Below the pieces are notes generated by a model. The model did no database searches, was not told where the DNA came from, and saw only the letters and a list, made by a program, of their open reading frames with translations. Position numbers and translations under genes: made by a program. Of a stretch of DNA of 64,000 nucleotides, positions 8,781 to 17,594 are shown in pieces (the stretch's first letter is position 1; every line of letters starts with the position of its first letter). The DNA comes from Dyella halodurans (GTDB taxonomy: Bacteria > Pseudomonadota > Gammaproteobacteria > Xanthomonadales > Rhodanobacteraceae), in assembly GCF_026283925.1 (NCBI RefSeq), contig NZ_JAPDPF010000001.1:372001-436000 (forward strand), read 5' to 3'.

Positions 8781-9937
8781 TTCGCGACACACTACTGATT
8801 GTTACGACCTCCTATCCCCAAGCGGGGGATGGAAGTGAGGCGGCGGGCGCATTCGTCGCGGACATTGCTTCAGATTTTGCCAAGCGAGTGCCTGTCCGAG
8901 TCGTAGCTCCAGGGGGGCGATCTGGGCCAAGTGATGCAATTGAAGGAGTGCAGGTTCGGCGATTTGCTTCAAGTGGGCGCCCCTTGTCGCTTCTGTCACC
9001 TTCGCGCCTAACAGATTGGCCCGCCATTGTGAAAACACTTGCGGCCATGCGTGCAGAGACATTTGCCGCCAATAGCGATGGACGGGTGGGGCATGTTCTG
9101 GCGTTTTGGGTGCTCCCCTCGGGCTGGGCGGCCATGGGGGTGTCGCGGCGGTTCGGCGTTCCCTATTCATTATGGGCGCTTGGTAGCGACATTTGGTCGC
9201 TGGGACGCATACCCGGCATTCGAACGGTCTTGAAGCATGTAATTGGCGGGGCTTCATTCAGGTTTGCAGATGGCTTACGTCTTGGTGACGATGCGGAGCA
9301 GATTAGTGGGCATCCTTTTGCCTTTCTTCCAAGTGCGCGGCGCCTGAACAAGCTGCGCGCTCAGCCGCTGGCATCTTCGCCGCCTTTCAGATTTCTTTTT
9401 CTGGGGCGCTGGCATGTCAATAAAGGCATAGACCTGTTGTTGGAAGCGCTCACGCTATTGGACGACGGCGCCTGGGCTCGCATCTCGGAGGTGCATATAG
9501 CTGGCGGCGGTCCGTTGGAGGAGTTGGTTCGCTGTCGCGTTGATGACCTTCTGCGCAAGGGGCGTCCCGTAAGGCTAAGTGGATTTCTAGGACGTGAGGC
9601 CGCCGAAGATGCACTCGGTAACGCCGATTTTCTGCTTCTACCCTCGCGAGTGGAAAGCATACCTGTCGTCTTCTCTGACGCGATGAAGATGCAGTTGCCC
9701 GTAGTTTCGATGCCGGTTGGCGACCTGCCGGGGTTGATTTCAGAATATGGCGTTGGAGTCCTGGCGAATGCCATAAGCGCTCCTGCCTTCGCGCAAGCTG
9801 TCGAAGGGGCGCTCTCCATGTCCCCAGACCAATTAAGGGCCTCGATGCTTGAATGTGCACGGAGGTTCTCGATCGACGTTGATGATCTTTGCCGTCGATT
9901 TGGCTTGGTCGACAGTCCGTCGAGGGGTGCTGTATGA
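8777..9937 (+). CDS. GT4-family glycosyltransferase
   Basis: A 386-residue GT-B glycosyltransferase. The N-terminal Rossmann half begins 'LLIVTTSYPQAGDGSEAAGAF'-like, and the C-terminal half carries 'FLFLGRWHVNKGIDLLLEAL' style GT4 features. The nucleotide-sugar site is visible in 'PSRVESIPVVFSDAM' and 'VSMPVGDLPGLI'. The start is a TTG at 8777 overlapping the previous stop. It probably adds a sugar to a lipid-linked glycan at the cytoplasmic face of the inner membrane. Donor and acceptor cannot be read from the sequence. Confidence 0.8.
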   Translation: MIRDTLLIVTTSYPQAGDGSEAAGAFVADIASDFAKRVPVRVVAPGGRSGPSDAIEGVQVRRFASSGRPLSLLSPSRLTDWPAIVKTLAAMRAETFAANSDGRVGHVLAFWVLPSGWAAMGVSRRFGVPYSLWALGSDIWSLGRIPGIRTVLKHVIGGASFRFADGLRLGDDAEQISGHPFAFLPSARRLNKLRAQPLASSPPFRFLFLGRWHVNKGIDLLLEALTLLDDGAWARISEVHIAGGGPLEELVRCRVDDLLRKGRPVRLSGFLGREAAEDALGNADFLLLPSRVESIPVVFSDAMKMQLPVVSMPVGDLPGLISEYGVGVLANAISAPAFAQAVEGALSMSPDQLRASMLECARRFSIDVDDLCRRFGLVDSPSRGAV

Positions 9938-10689
9938 CACAGCGTGAGTATCAACATGGTTTCTCCATCGGTAACCCAGCCATGCACGCACTGGAGGGGC
10001 GTCAGCGCAAGGCGATCACTATGCTGGCAGTGCTTGAAGACGCTCTTGGTCCAGAGAAATTGGCCAAGGCAAGAGTACTTAACGTAGGGTGCTCGACCGG
10101 CATAATCGATGAGGTATTGTCGAGCAGGGCGAGGGAGGTGACGGGAATCGACATTGATGTGCACGCGATAACGCTGGCTGCTCAGCGATGCTCGAAGCCG
10201 AACACAACCTTTAAGGTCGGTGACGCTATGGCGTTGGATTTTCCTGACGCCAGCATGGACGTAGTTATTTGCTCCCAGGTTTATGAGCACGTACCCAATC
10301 CTGCAAAGATGATGGACGAAATATATCGTGTACTGGCCACTGGTGGAGTGTGCTACTTCGCGGCCACCAATCGGCTTTGCGTCATGGAACAGCACTACAA
10401 ATTGCCTTTCTTGTCGATCATCCCGGTTAGTTGGGCGCATCGATATCTTCGGTTGCTCGGACGGGGGCGCTTCTACCACGAGCGTCATTTCACGCTTTCC
10501 GGGTTGCGCAAATTGACCGAGCGATTCCTGGTTGATGATTACACGGCGAAGATTGTCGACGATCCGGATCGCTTCCGTGCCCGTTATATGATCAAGTCGC
10601 GGCTCAAGGTGATCGCCGGAAGGATCTTTGTGCAGGTGGCTTATTGGTGCTTTCCGGGGTACATCTGGATTCTTCGTAAGCGCCGCTAA
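9934..10689 (+). CDS. class I SAM-dependent methyltransferase
   Basis: A 251-residue methyltransferase. Motif I is 'VLNVGCSTGIIDEVL', followed by 'VTGIDIDVHAI', 'ICSQVYEHVPNPAKMMDEI' and 'LATGGVCYFAATN'. The C-terminal hydrophobic stretch ('VQVAYWCFPGYIWIL') may anchor it to the membrane. The ATG at 9934 overlaps the GT4 stop by 4 bp. It is only distantly like the methyltransferase at 8076, so the cluster holds two different methylation activities rather than a recent duplication. Confidence 0.8.
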   Translation: MTQREYQHGFSIGNPAMHALEGRQRKAITMLAVLEDALGPEKLAKARVLNVGCSTGIIDEVLSSRAREVTGIDIDVHAITLAAQRCSKPNTTFKVGDAMALDFPDASMDVVICSQVYEHVPNPAKMMDEIYRVLATGGVCYFAATNRLCVMEQHYKLPFLSIIPVSWAHRYLRLLGRGRFYHERHFTLSGLRKLTERFLVDDYTAKIVDDPDRFRARYMIKSRLKVIAGRIFVQVAYWCFPGYIWILRKRR

Positions 10690-10745
10690 GCGGCGAAACT
10701 TGCTTACCGTTCGTGCCAAAGCTTGATCTTGTGAGGGCATCACCG

Positions 10746-11267
10746 ATGCTGGAGAAACTACGTCACGCGGTTTTCTTGGTGATCGAGAAGCTGCTTCGAT
10801 GGTGCATTTCGCCGAAGCTCCGAGCAGCCTTGCTTAGAATGTTTGGTGCGAGCGTCGGCCGAAACGTTCGCGTGGCCGAATGCCAATTCATAAATCTGCG
10901 AATGGGCTTTTCAAACCTGAGGCTCGATGATGACGTTTATGTTGGCCCTGGTTGTTTGATCGATCTTGAGGGGGCTGTCCTCCTGGGCAAGGGGGTGACG
11001 CTGTCACCACGTGTGCAAATCATCACGCATGATGACCCAGGTGCGTACCACAAATCGCCATTGCTCGCGACTTTCCCGAAGAAAGCCTACACGACACAAG
11101 TTGGCACCTACTCCTGGATAGGGGTGGGCTCGACCGTCATATCAGGTGCGACCATCGGGGACTTCGTGGTGGTGGGTGCAATGACGCTGGTGAAGGCCGA
11201 CCTCTCGAGCAAGGGCGTCTATGTAGGAGTGCCCGCAAGGCGGATTCGGTCTGTGGATGTGCCTTGA
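10746..11267 (+). CDS. hexapeptide-repeat (left-handed beta-helix) acyltransferase
   Basis: A 173-residue WbbJ/maltose-acetyltransferase-like protein. The isoleucine-patch hexapeptide repeats run through the middle and C terminus ('DDDVYVGPGC', 'IGVGSTVISGATIGDFVVVGAM'). The segment 'ITHDDPG' holds the likely catalytic histidine. It probably O- or N-acetylates a sugar of the glycan made by the neighbouring genes. The ATG at 10746 is preferred because GAGG lies 10 bp upstream; a GTG at 10713 is possible. It is the last plus-strand gene of the cluster, 29 bp from a convergent gene. Confidence 0.8.
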   Translation: MLEKLRHAVFLVIEKLLRWCISPKLRAALLRMFGASVGRNVRVAECQFINLRMGFSNLRLDDDVYVGPGCLIDLEGAVLLGKGVTLSPRVQIITHDDPGAYHKSPLLATFPKKAYTTQVGTYSWIGVGSTVISGATIGDFVVVGAMTLVKADLSSKGVYVGVPARRIRSVDVP

Positions 11268-11296
11268 GTTCGAAGATTCGGCAGCCTCGGATATTT

Positions 11297-12262
11297 CTAT
11301 TCAGGCCTTCGTCTTCTCAGGGAGCTGGAAAGTTCTACGACCCCGACGACACCTGCAGCGAGGATGTCAGGAAGAGTCTGCGTCACGCGTGCAACGATGG
11401 AGATGGCGCCGAGTAGTTTGATGTCAGCCGAAACCCCAAATTTGCTGGCGAGATAGACGAATGCCACCTCCCTCACGCCCAATCCGCTTGGCACGAAGAT
11501 GGCTATGGTTCCGGCAACCCACGCGAGACAGATGCTTGCTACGCTTATGATCAGATCAGCGTGGCGATAGGGCGTGGTCGCAATAAGCATGCAGAAGATG
11601 GACAGTAGCATCGTCACGGAATGGATGGATGCCCAAGCGAACAATCGCGCGATTTCACGAGTACTGGATGATATGGCCGGTGCGTGCAATTGCTTTCCAA
11701 GCAGGCAGGCCAGGCGATCGATAAGGCGAATCAGCCAGGCAGACGAAGCTATGCTTGCCGAAAGCAACCATCCACATAAGGCGACTGCCCAGCCAAGCGC
11801 CGGGCTTTGGCAGTAGATGAGTAAGCCGAGGCCCGTCGATGTGACGGTCATCATGAAAAAAATGCTGACATCTATTCCGGCGAGAAATAGTGCACCTATT
11901 CGACCGCTGCCAATCAACTGTGCCTGTAAAACCGCGCTCCAGATATTTCCCGGGATGTATTTCGCAACTTGGGCAACCAGTTGCAAATAGCAGGCTCTAG
12001 CAGGTGACGATTCGATTCCGGCTTGGCTCAAGAAGCGATGGAACGGAAACCCGGTGAGATAGTTTGCCAATAACGCTATAACGGTTGATAGGCCCAGGAG
12101 CCAGGGATTGGTTGACGAAATCACATTTGTGATGGCCTCGCGAAATCGCCATGCGGCGATCGCGAGCGCTACGAAAGCTCCGCCAGTGAGCGCGAGCTTT
12201 ACCAGACGGTTCCAACGCCATCGTGCCGCGATGCCCCCGGATGCACTTTCAACTCTGCTCAA
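11297..12262 (-). CDS. flippase-like (LPG-synthase transmembrane domain) membrane protein
   Basis: A 321-residue polytopic protein with about eight hydrophobic segments, matching the UPF0104/AglD/MprF transmembrane-domain family. It has 'YIPGNIWSAVLQ' near residue 115 and 'FVPSGLGVREVAFVYLASKFG' in the C-terminal third. Members are often found with glycosyltransferases and are suspected of moving or modifying lipid-linked sugars, although this is not settled. It is the last gene of the minus-strand run pilA-pilA-GT-C-GT-C, 44 bp after the preceding gene. Confidence 0.75.
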   Translation of the reverse strand: MSRVESASGGIAARWRWNRLVKLALTGGAFVALAIAAWRFREAITNVISSTNPWLLGLSTVIALLANYLTGFPFHRFLSQAGIESSPARACYLQLVAQVAKYIPGNIWSAVLQAQLIGSGRIGALFLAGIDVSIFFMMTVTSTGLGLLIYCQSPALGWAVALCGWLLSASIASSAWLIRLIDRLACLLGKQLHAPAISSSTREIARLFAWASIHSVTMLLSIFCMLIATTPYRHADLIISVASICLAWVAGTIAIFVPSGLGVREVAFVYLASKFGVSADIKLLGAISIVARVTQTLPDILAAGVVGVVELSSSLRRRRPE

Positions 12263-12306
12263 GTCAGCTCGCTTATTTCGTCAAGGCAGATCGCAAACGA
12301 TCTGAT

Positions 12307-14391
12307 TCAGTGCAAATCGATCAGCTCCTGCAGCTCAATCACGTCAACTTGCAAGCGCCCGGCAACATTGAGCTGCCTTAGTCGGGCCAGCTGACTTTCA
12401 GCTTCAACTTTTCGGTTCATCGCGACAAGCATGCGGATCCATGTTATCCGATACGCCGGTTCTTTAGGTTCGGCGGCGACGGCTGCCGCCATAAGACTTT
12501 CTCCCAGCGACTTGTTCCCTAGGATATTCCACGCGTAGTCCCCATAGGCGGCCATCAGGCGAGCGCTTGGCGAGTCATGTGACATGGCCGCTTCGAAGGC
12601 GGCGGCCATGCGGTCCCTGGGAAGATCGCACTGTCCATCGCGCATGCAGTGCATCAGAGCAATCAGTGAACTCTCGTCCTGTACCCCAGGCTTTTCTGAT
12701 TTCAATTTGGCGATCATGGTTACCCACCATATGTCTTTGATGGGCAAATGCATCCTCGCATTCATAAAGATCAGAGCCTGCTGCGGAAGGATGGATGACT
12801 TAGGGAGGTTGGCCGCCCGCTCCAGTGGCGCATAGGCAAGGTGCGTAAATAGAGACTTAGAGTCGTAGTCTGAATAGATGATGTAAGTTCGGCCAAGCTC
12901 ATATTGGGCGCGGGGTGATTCCGGTGCTCGAGTCGCCAGTTCCCTGGCTAGGCGCAGCGGATCCGCCCACGCGTAAGCTGTCATGGCTGTCAGCCAGGTC
13001 CACCACGCCATTAGCAATAACAGGGGAATCAAATAAAACCGGTGACGAATCCGCGCCACGAGGTGCCCCGGCGCTGTGGCGTCCGGGCCTCCGGCGACCG
13101 TGGCCTTCGGTCCTAAAGGCAAGATCGAGCGCGGCATCAGAATGGGTACGACTGCTAACAGGACGCCGAGGCTGGCGAAGTAATTGCGATGCTCGTAGAT
13201 CAGTTCCAGCGGCAGGATCGTGCCCGTCAAAAGATGGCTGGCGAAAAAGAGTGAGATTCCCAATGCCGGGACAGGATGTCGACGCCGAAGCCAGATTGCC
13301 GTAACGATAAGTGCAATTAGGCAGGCCATGCTCGCGATCGTGGTCCAGGGCGTCAGCAGTCCTGCTGAAACATCAAAGTCGTCGTGATAGAACGATAGCC
13401 CTCGTGGCGTGGGGATTATGGTCCAGTGGATATAGTCGATCACCACGCGCGCTTCGCTAAGCAGTCGCGTCGGCATGGTGAAGTCGCGGGTCGACCAAGC
13501 CTTCGGCTGCAGCAGACTGGGGAACAAATAGCCCAGACCAATCAGCATGGGCAGCACCAGGGTCACGAGGAACAACGTGACAATGCGGTAGTCCCTCATC
13601 CCGCTCGGACCGGATGCCGGGTCACTCGCGCAGCTTCGGAAGTCGAACAGGTACCACTCCACTAGTACGGCATAAAGCGGCAGCATGACCGCCGTTTCCT
13701 TGGCCATCGTACCAATGGCGGTAGGCAGCGTGAGGCTGGCCAGACAAAGCAGGAATCCTCGAGAGAGCCGCTGGCTATCCGTACCGCGAAGCATGCGACG
13801 ACGGCCATGGACGTAGCCAATTAGTCCTATCAGGACGAAAAGGTTGGCCAGACTTTCCATTCGCTGGACGACATAGAGAATTGCCGTGAGATTTATCGGG
13901 AGCAGCAGCCAGGCCGCCGTGATCGAAAGAGCCAATATCGTGGATCGCGAGCTTGGTTCAGCGCAGCCCCGTTCCGCCGGCGGGTCTCGCGACAGCCCTT
14001 TCAGTCGGGGACTTTCAACCCTTGAGGCGCGTCCAGCGCATTGCAATAGCGCGCGAACCAGGGTGAACACGAGCACGCCGTTGATGAGGTGGATGAGCAG
14101 ATTCGTAAGCTTCATCCAGAATGGATCGAGACCGCTCAAGAGAAAATTGGCCGCAAAGCTCAGCGAGGCGATCGGCCGCTTGAGCTCGCTCGATGGCGAC
14201 GAAAGCGCGGCACTGATCAACGAGGAGACGCTGGCATGGTCAGGTTGGACGCCCCTGTTGTCGACGATGTTTGGGTAATCGTCAAACAGCCAGCCACCAT
14301 GAAGGCCCGGCCAATAGACCAGGGTGGTTACGAGCAGGACCAGTGCGAGCAAGCACCTGCCCCAGCGGTATGACGAGGAATCGGGCGCCAA
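12307..14391 (-). CDS. GT-C type membrane glycosyltransferase with C-terminal TPR region
   Basis: A 694-residue membrane protein. The first external loop carries 'GGWLFDDYP' (D37-D38), the acidic pair expected of GT-C enzymes that use polyprenyl-phosphate sugars (PMT, ArnT and TMTC groups). About ten membrane segments fill residues 10-470. The last 200 residues are soluble and contain degenerate TPR-like helices ('ESPRAQYELGRTY', 'AEPKEPAYRITWIRMLVAMNR'). It is paralogous to the protein at 14728-16728. Role inferred from position: transfer of a lipid-linked sugar to pilin, comparable in logic to TfpW. A lipid or polysaccharide acceptor is also possible. Confidence 0.7.
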   Translation of the reverse strand: MAPDSSSYRWGRCLLALVLLVTTLVYWPGLHGGWLFDDYPNIVDNRGVQPDHASVSSLISAALSSPSSELKRPIASLSFAANFLLSGLDPFWMKLTNLLIHLINGVLVFTLVRALLQCAGRASRVESPRLKGLSRDPPAERGCAEPSSRSTILALSITAAWLLLPINLTAILYVVQRMESLANLFVLIGLIGYVHGRRRMLRGTDSQRLSRGFLLCLASLTLPTAIGTMAKETAVMLPLYAVLVEWYLFDFRSCASDPASGPSGMRDYRIVTLFLVTLVLPMLIGLGYLFPSLLQPKAWSTRDFTMPTRLLSEARVVIDYIHWTIIPTPRGLSFYHDDFDVSAGLLTPWTTIASMACLIALIVTAIWLRRRHPVPALGISLFFASHLLTGTILPLELIYEHRNYFASLGVLLAVVPILMPRSILPLGPKATVAGGPDATAPGHLVARIRHRFYLIPLLLLMAWWTWLTAMTAYAWADPLRLARELATRAPESPRAQYELGRTYIIYSDYDSKSLFTHLAYAPLERAANLPKSSILPQQALIFMNARMHLPIKDIWWVTMIAKLKSEKPGVQDESSLIALMHCMRDGQCDLPRDRMAAAFEAAMSHDSPSARLMAAYGDYAWNILGNKSLGESLMAAAVAAEPKEPAYRITWIRMLVAMNRKVEAESQLARLRQLNVAGRLQVDVIELQELIDLH

Positions 14392-14727
14392 GGTGTCAAA
14401 TCGGTATCGGTTGAGATCGCGGCAGCTTACCGCGTTCGGTGGCTTGGTCTACCCGTAAGTTCGAGTAGGCGCGGCGCAAAAAGTGGATTTGCGCGCCTGC
14501 TAGAGCGAGGGTGCTCGTCGATCTCGGGCGGGCGGATGGGAACTGGGTATCCCAAAGTGTTATCCGGGCAAACGCATTGCCTTCATCCTAGCGACGGCCG
14601 GGATCCAGTGCCGCTTTGGGACGCCAAAGCCGCCGGATGGCCAGCTTCGCTGTATAGAGCCGCCTCCTGGGTGACCAGCCATTTGGCTATAGAGAGCGAC
14701 TGGGGTAACGCCCTGTGCCACCCCTCT
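14392..14727 (-). other. intergenic spacer between the two GT-C genes
   Basis: A 336-base stretch with no convincing gene on either strand. No strong terminator or sigma-54 promoter could be read in it. Its length would suit a separate promoter for the downstream GT-C gene. Confidence 0.4.
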
Positions 14728-16728
14728 CTAACGCAGTCCGTCGGTTAAGCCCTGGCTTTGCTGCGGCAGTGCTGTGGCGCCCTCTTGGGACAGCATTTTT
14801 TCCGCCTGGCTCTGCATGGCCATCAAGATGGGATCGTTACTTAGCATCGGCTGCAGCTTCCGGGCCTCGGCGATAACCGCTAGCGCCTCCTGTCCCCGGT
14901 GGTTTTCCAAAAGATAGCCAGCAAGTTGTTTGGAGTAACCGGCTAAGTCCTTCTCAAGCCGCAGCGCTTGTCGCCACTGCTGGATGGCCAGATCTGGATC
15001 GTGTAGTTCGGCACCAGCGAGTTCAGCATACGAAGAGTGCAGAGTGATTCGCGCGGGATTGCGTTTGATCGTGATCTCGTAGGCTCGCGCCAGTTGGTGT
15101 ATGTCGATGCCCGTCTTTCCGCTGAGCCGTTCCGTCGTCAATTTGTCCAGGGCGAGATATGCCTCCGGGCCCAAGGGCCGATTTTGCAACTTGTCCAGGA
15201 AGCTGCTCCAGAGCGTTGAGACATCAGGCTGATCGTGATGATCTGCGTTGATAAGCAGCAAGGCTTCTTCTGCCATTGGCGATGCGCTGGGCAAAGTTGC
15301 AGCCCGCCTCAGTTCCTTGATGCTGAGCGAATAAAACGGGGAATCAGGGTTGTTGCCTGCCATGAACATGTAGCGCCGGGCGAGGTCGTAGGCGGCACGT
15401 GCCGAGCCCGGATTATCATCAGCCAGGGTCTGGGTCAGGAGCAATCGATCGCCCCAGATCGAAGAGCGGATAAACGTCAGCAAGCCAAAGTTCGCAATAA
15501 GGATGCCGGCTATCAGAGTCGCAATGCGCGGATCGACGCGACGCGTGATGAGCCAAAGCAGGTCGGCGACCGCTAGAACGATGCCGAACAGAGCCGGGTA
15601 ATTGCGATGTTCGAATACGAGCTCCAAAGGAATCGGTGCGCTGGTCAGGGTCTGGGCTACAAAGAACCAGCCAATGCCGAGAGCCAACAGAGGGCGGCGC
15701 TTCCGCAAGGCGACAGCAAAGACGGCAAGGCCCAGCAGTAGAAGGCCGCCGAACAGTGTGGTGATGGGATGAAGCAGATCCCGCGATATGGGGTAGTTGT
15801 CGTAGTAGAAATGCAGCAGGTTAGGCAGCGGCAGTAAGATCCAGCCGAGGTACAGCGGGAGCACGCGCAACTGGGTCAGTTCGCGTTGCCAGGCGTTGTA
15901 GTCGCGCGCCGCATAGGCCGAATCCGTGGCGTAGTGCGGCAGCAGATAAAACGTAAAAATCAGAGCGGCTATGGAGCATCCGGCTAGGTACGTGATTTTC
16001 CAGGCGCGCCTGCTGGCGGACTTGTGCGCTGCAAAATGCAGCAGTGTTAGCTCCAGCAGCAGTGCATAGCCTGGCACTAGCACCGCGGTCTCTTTGGCGT
16101 AGTAGCCAATCACGGTTAGCGCACAGCACAAGCCGAGCCACGGCCAGGCGCGTTGTCCCTCCATCTGGCGCTGGCGTGCACGCCAGTAGGCGAGCAGCGC
16201 GAGCAGCACAAACGCGAAGCCGAGCAGTTCCATTCGCTGCACCGTGTACATGACGGTGGAAACCTGCAGCGGATGTATGGCCCACAGTGTTGCAAGGACG
16301 ATCGCCCAGCAACTGATGATCCAGCGATGGCGCCGTGCATCAACGCCGTTTACCTGCACCCAGCCAGCAAACAGCAGGCGGCGTGCCAGCTGCATCAACA
16401 ATAGAGCGTTGAACAGATGCAGTGCCAAGTTAGTGGCTTTGAAGCTCCTGGTACTGCCGCCGAGTGCATAGTTGAGCGCATAGCTCAACATGGCGATGGG
16501 TCGTTCGATGTTGCTACGTGACCATGCCCATACCCGATGCCACTCCTGCCAGTGCCAGCCCGTAACATGGACGGTGGAATTTTCGGCGAAGATCGGGTAG
16601 TCGTCGAAGATAAAGCCTCCGTTGAGCGCTGGCCAAAATGCCAGCGTGACCAGGATCAACAGGCCCAGTACGACTAGGGTCAGCTGCAAGCGAGGACGAG
16701 TTGCTGTGGCCATAGGCGTTGAATTCAC
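14728..16728 (-). CDS. GT-C type membrane glycosyltransferase with TPR region, next to pilA
   Basis: A 666-residue protein, paralogous along its length to the gene at 12307-14391. Shared features are 'GGFIFDDYPIF' (D42-D43) in the first loop, 'RPIAMLSYALNYALGG', and 'KATNLALHLFNALLLMQLARRLL', then many membrane segments to about residue 440. The C-terminal part has TPR-like helices ('AAYDLARRYMFMAG', 'DPDLAIQQWRQALRL'). It begins 86 bp after the pilin at 16815-17255 on the same strand, the place where pilin glycosyltransferases such as TfpO/PilO and TfpW are found in other bacteria. The acceptor is inferred. Confidence 0.72.
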   Translation of the reverse strand: MNSTPMATATRPRLQLTLVVLGLLILVTLAFWPALNGGFIFDDYPIFAENSTVHVTGWHWQEWHRVWAWSRSNIERPIAMLSYALNYALGGSTRSFKATNLALHLFNALLLMQLARRLLFAGWVQVNGVDARRHRWIISCWAIVLATLWAIHPLQVSTVMYTVQRMELLGFAFVLLALLAYWRARQRQMEGQRAWPWLGLCCALTVIGYYAKETAVLVPGYALLLELTLLHFAAHKSASRRAWKITYLAGCSIAALIFTFYLLPHYATDSAYAARDYNAWQRELTQLRVLPLYLGWILLPLPNLLHFYYDNYPISRDLLHPITTLFGGLLLLGLAVFAVALRKRRPLLALGIGWFFVAQTLTSAPIPLELVFEHRNYPALFGIVLAVADLLWLITRRVDPRIATLIAGILIANFGLLTFIRSSIWGDRLLLTQTLADDNPGSARAAYDLARRYMFMAGNNPDSPFYSLSIKELRRAATLPSASPMAEEALLLINADHHDQPDVSTLWSSFLDKLQNRPLGPEAYLALDKLTTERLSGKTGIDIHQLARAYEITIKRNPARITLHSSYAELAGAELHDPDLAIQQWRQALRLEKDLAGYSKQLAGYLLENHRGQEALAVIAEARKLQPMLSNDPILMAMQSQAEKMLSQEGATALPQQSQGLTDGLR

Positions 16729-16756
16729 GTGGAAAGGTCAGCGGGGAATAAAAGAC

Positions 16757-16780
16757 AAGGGCCGCCATATGGCGGCCCTT
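16757..16780 (-). terminator. terminator after the proximal pilA
   Basis: A perfect 12+12 bp palindrome (AAGGGCCGCCAT followed by its complement) lies 34 bases after the pilin stop. On the minus strand it is followed by a T-rich stretch. It probably ends most pilin transcripts while letting some read into the GT-C genes. Confidence 0.7.
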
Positions 16781-16814
16781 GGCTAATAGCGGATGTCCGC
16801 TTAGTACAAGTCGC

Positions 16815-17255
16815 TTAGCAGCTAGCCGGGCGGTACTTCGTGGGGGCCGTGCTGGTGCAGGTCCAGCTGCCGCTGGAATTGCGGGTCCAGGTCAGGGTGT
16901 TCGTCGTACCCAGCGCAGCATTGGCATGGTTGCCGAACGTGGCAACGATCGTGGAGTTGGCGGCGGCCGCATTGACGACAGGCAGACCACCGTTCATCAG
17001 GTCGGAAGAGGAGGCCGTCAGGACGCAGCTGGGTACGGTCGCATTTGGCGTGGTGGTGATCTGGCCCGTGGCGCCATTGTTCAAGCAGTCTTCAACCACG
17101 ACCTTCATGTCGCCTGCTTCACCCATCACGCGGCTGACCTGCGAGCGGACCACATAGGTCTGGTACTGCGGGATGGCGATGGCGGCCAAGATCGCGATGA
17201 TCGCAACCACGATCATCAGTTCGATCAGGGTAAAGCCCTTCTGTACGTTCTTCAT
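16815..17255 (-). CDS. pilA: type IV major pilin (proximal copy)
   Basis: A 146-residue prepilin: a 7-residue leader MKNVQKG, then [20 protein letters not shown] with Glu5. The body ends in a C-terminal disulfide loop (Cys, 12 residues, Cys at the last position). PilD should cut after Gly7. Ser/Thr are abundant ('[10 protein letters not shown]', 'SSSGSW'-like stretches), giving many possible O-glycosylation sites. A good ribosome site (AGAGGAACC) precedes the ATG. A sigma-54-like site lies about 125 bp upstream. The next gene downstream is the GT-C protein at 14728-16728. Confidence 0.93.
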   Translation of the reverse strand: MKNVQKGFTLIELMIVVAIIAILAAIAIPQYQTYVVRSQVSRVMGEAGDMKVVVEDCLNNGATGQITTTPNATVPSCVLTASSSDLMNGGLPVVNAAAANSTIVATFGNHANAALGTTNTLTWTRNSSGSWTCTSTAPTKYRPASC

Positions 17256-17594
17256 GGTGGTTCCTCTGTTTTGGTTAGCTAACCTTGGATTGTGCCCCTG
17301 AGCCCCGGTCCCGTACCCCCTAGGCGGATCCGGTCCCCCACAATTGCCGTGGAACGACCAGGAAACTCGTGGCAGATAGCAGCATCTTGTATGCCACCAC
17401 TGCTTCCGGCAGGTCCCTGCCCGTAGGCAGGTGGCTGGATTGTGCAGGTGTTGGCACTAAGCAACAAGCCGGGTGGGTAATTGTCTTGCTGGTATTGAGT
17501 AACGGATCGCGTCGGCTGTGGTAATTGAGTCGCCCGGCCGACATTCATGGTCAGGTCGTGACATTTTTCGTCACCTTGCGACGTCGCTTTCGCG
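17256..17594 (-). other. spacer between the two pilin genes
   Basis: A 339-base stretch without a credible gene. It contains the possible sigma-54 site at 17381-17396 and a 6-bp stem CCTGCC/GGCAGG with a 4-base loop at 17416-17431. No clear terminator follows the distal pilA, so some read-through into the proximal pilA is possible. Confidence 0.5.
17381..17396 (-). promoter_or_regulatory. possible sigma-54 (-24/-12) promoter of proximal pilA
   Basis: On the minus strand the sequence TGGCATACAAGATGCT has GG and GC separated by 10 bases, near the TGGCAC-N5-TTGCW consensus. It would give a leader of roughly 110 bases. pilA is RpoN-dependent in several gammaproteobacteria. The match is weaker than that of the distal pilA. 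Confidence 0.45.

Noticed and set aside
9361-10743. 460-codon minus-strand frame under the GT4 and methyltransferase genes
   Set aside because: It is antisense to two well-supported, overlapping plus-strand genes and has no recognisable domain or ribosome site.
17416-17431. 6-bp hairpin between the pilins as a terminator of the distal pilA
   Set aside because: It is about 165 bases after the stop and has no T-run on the minus strand.
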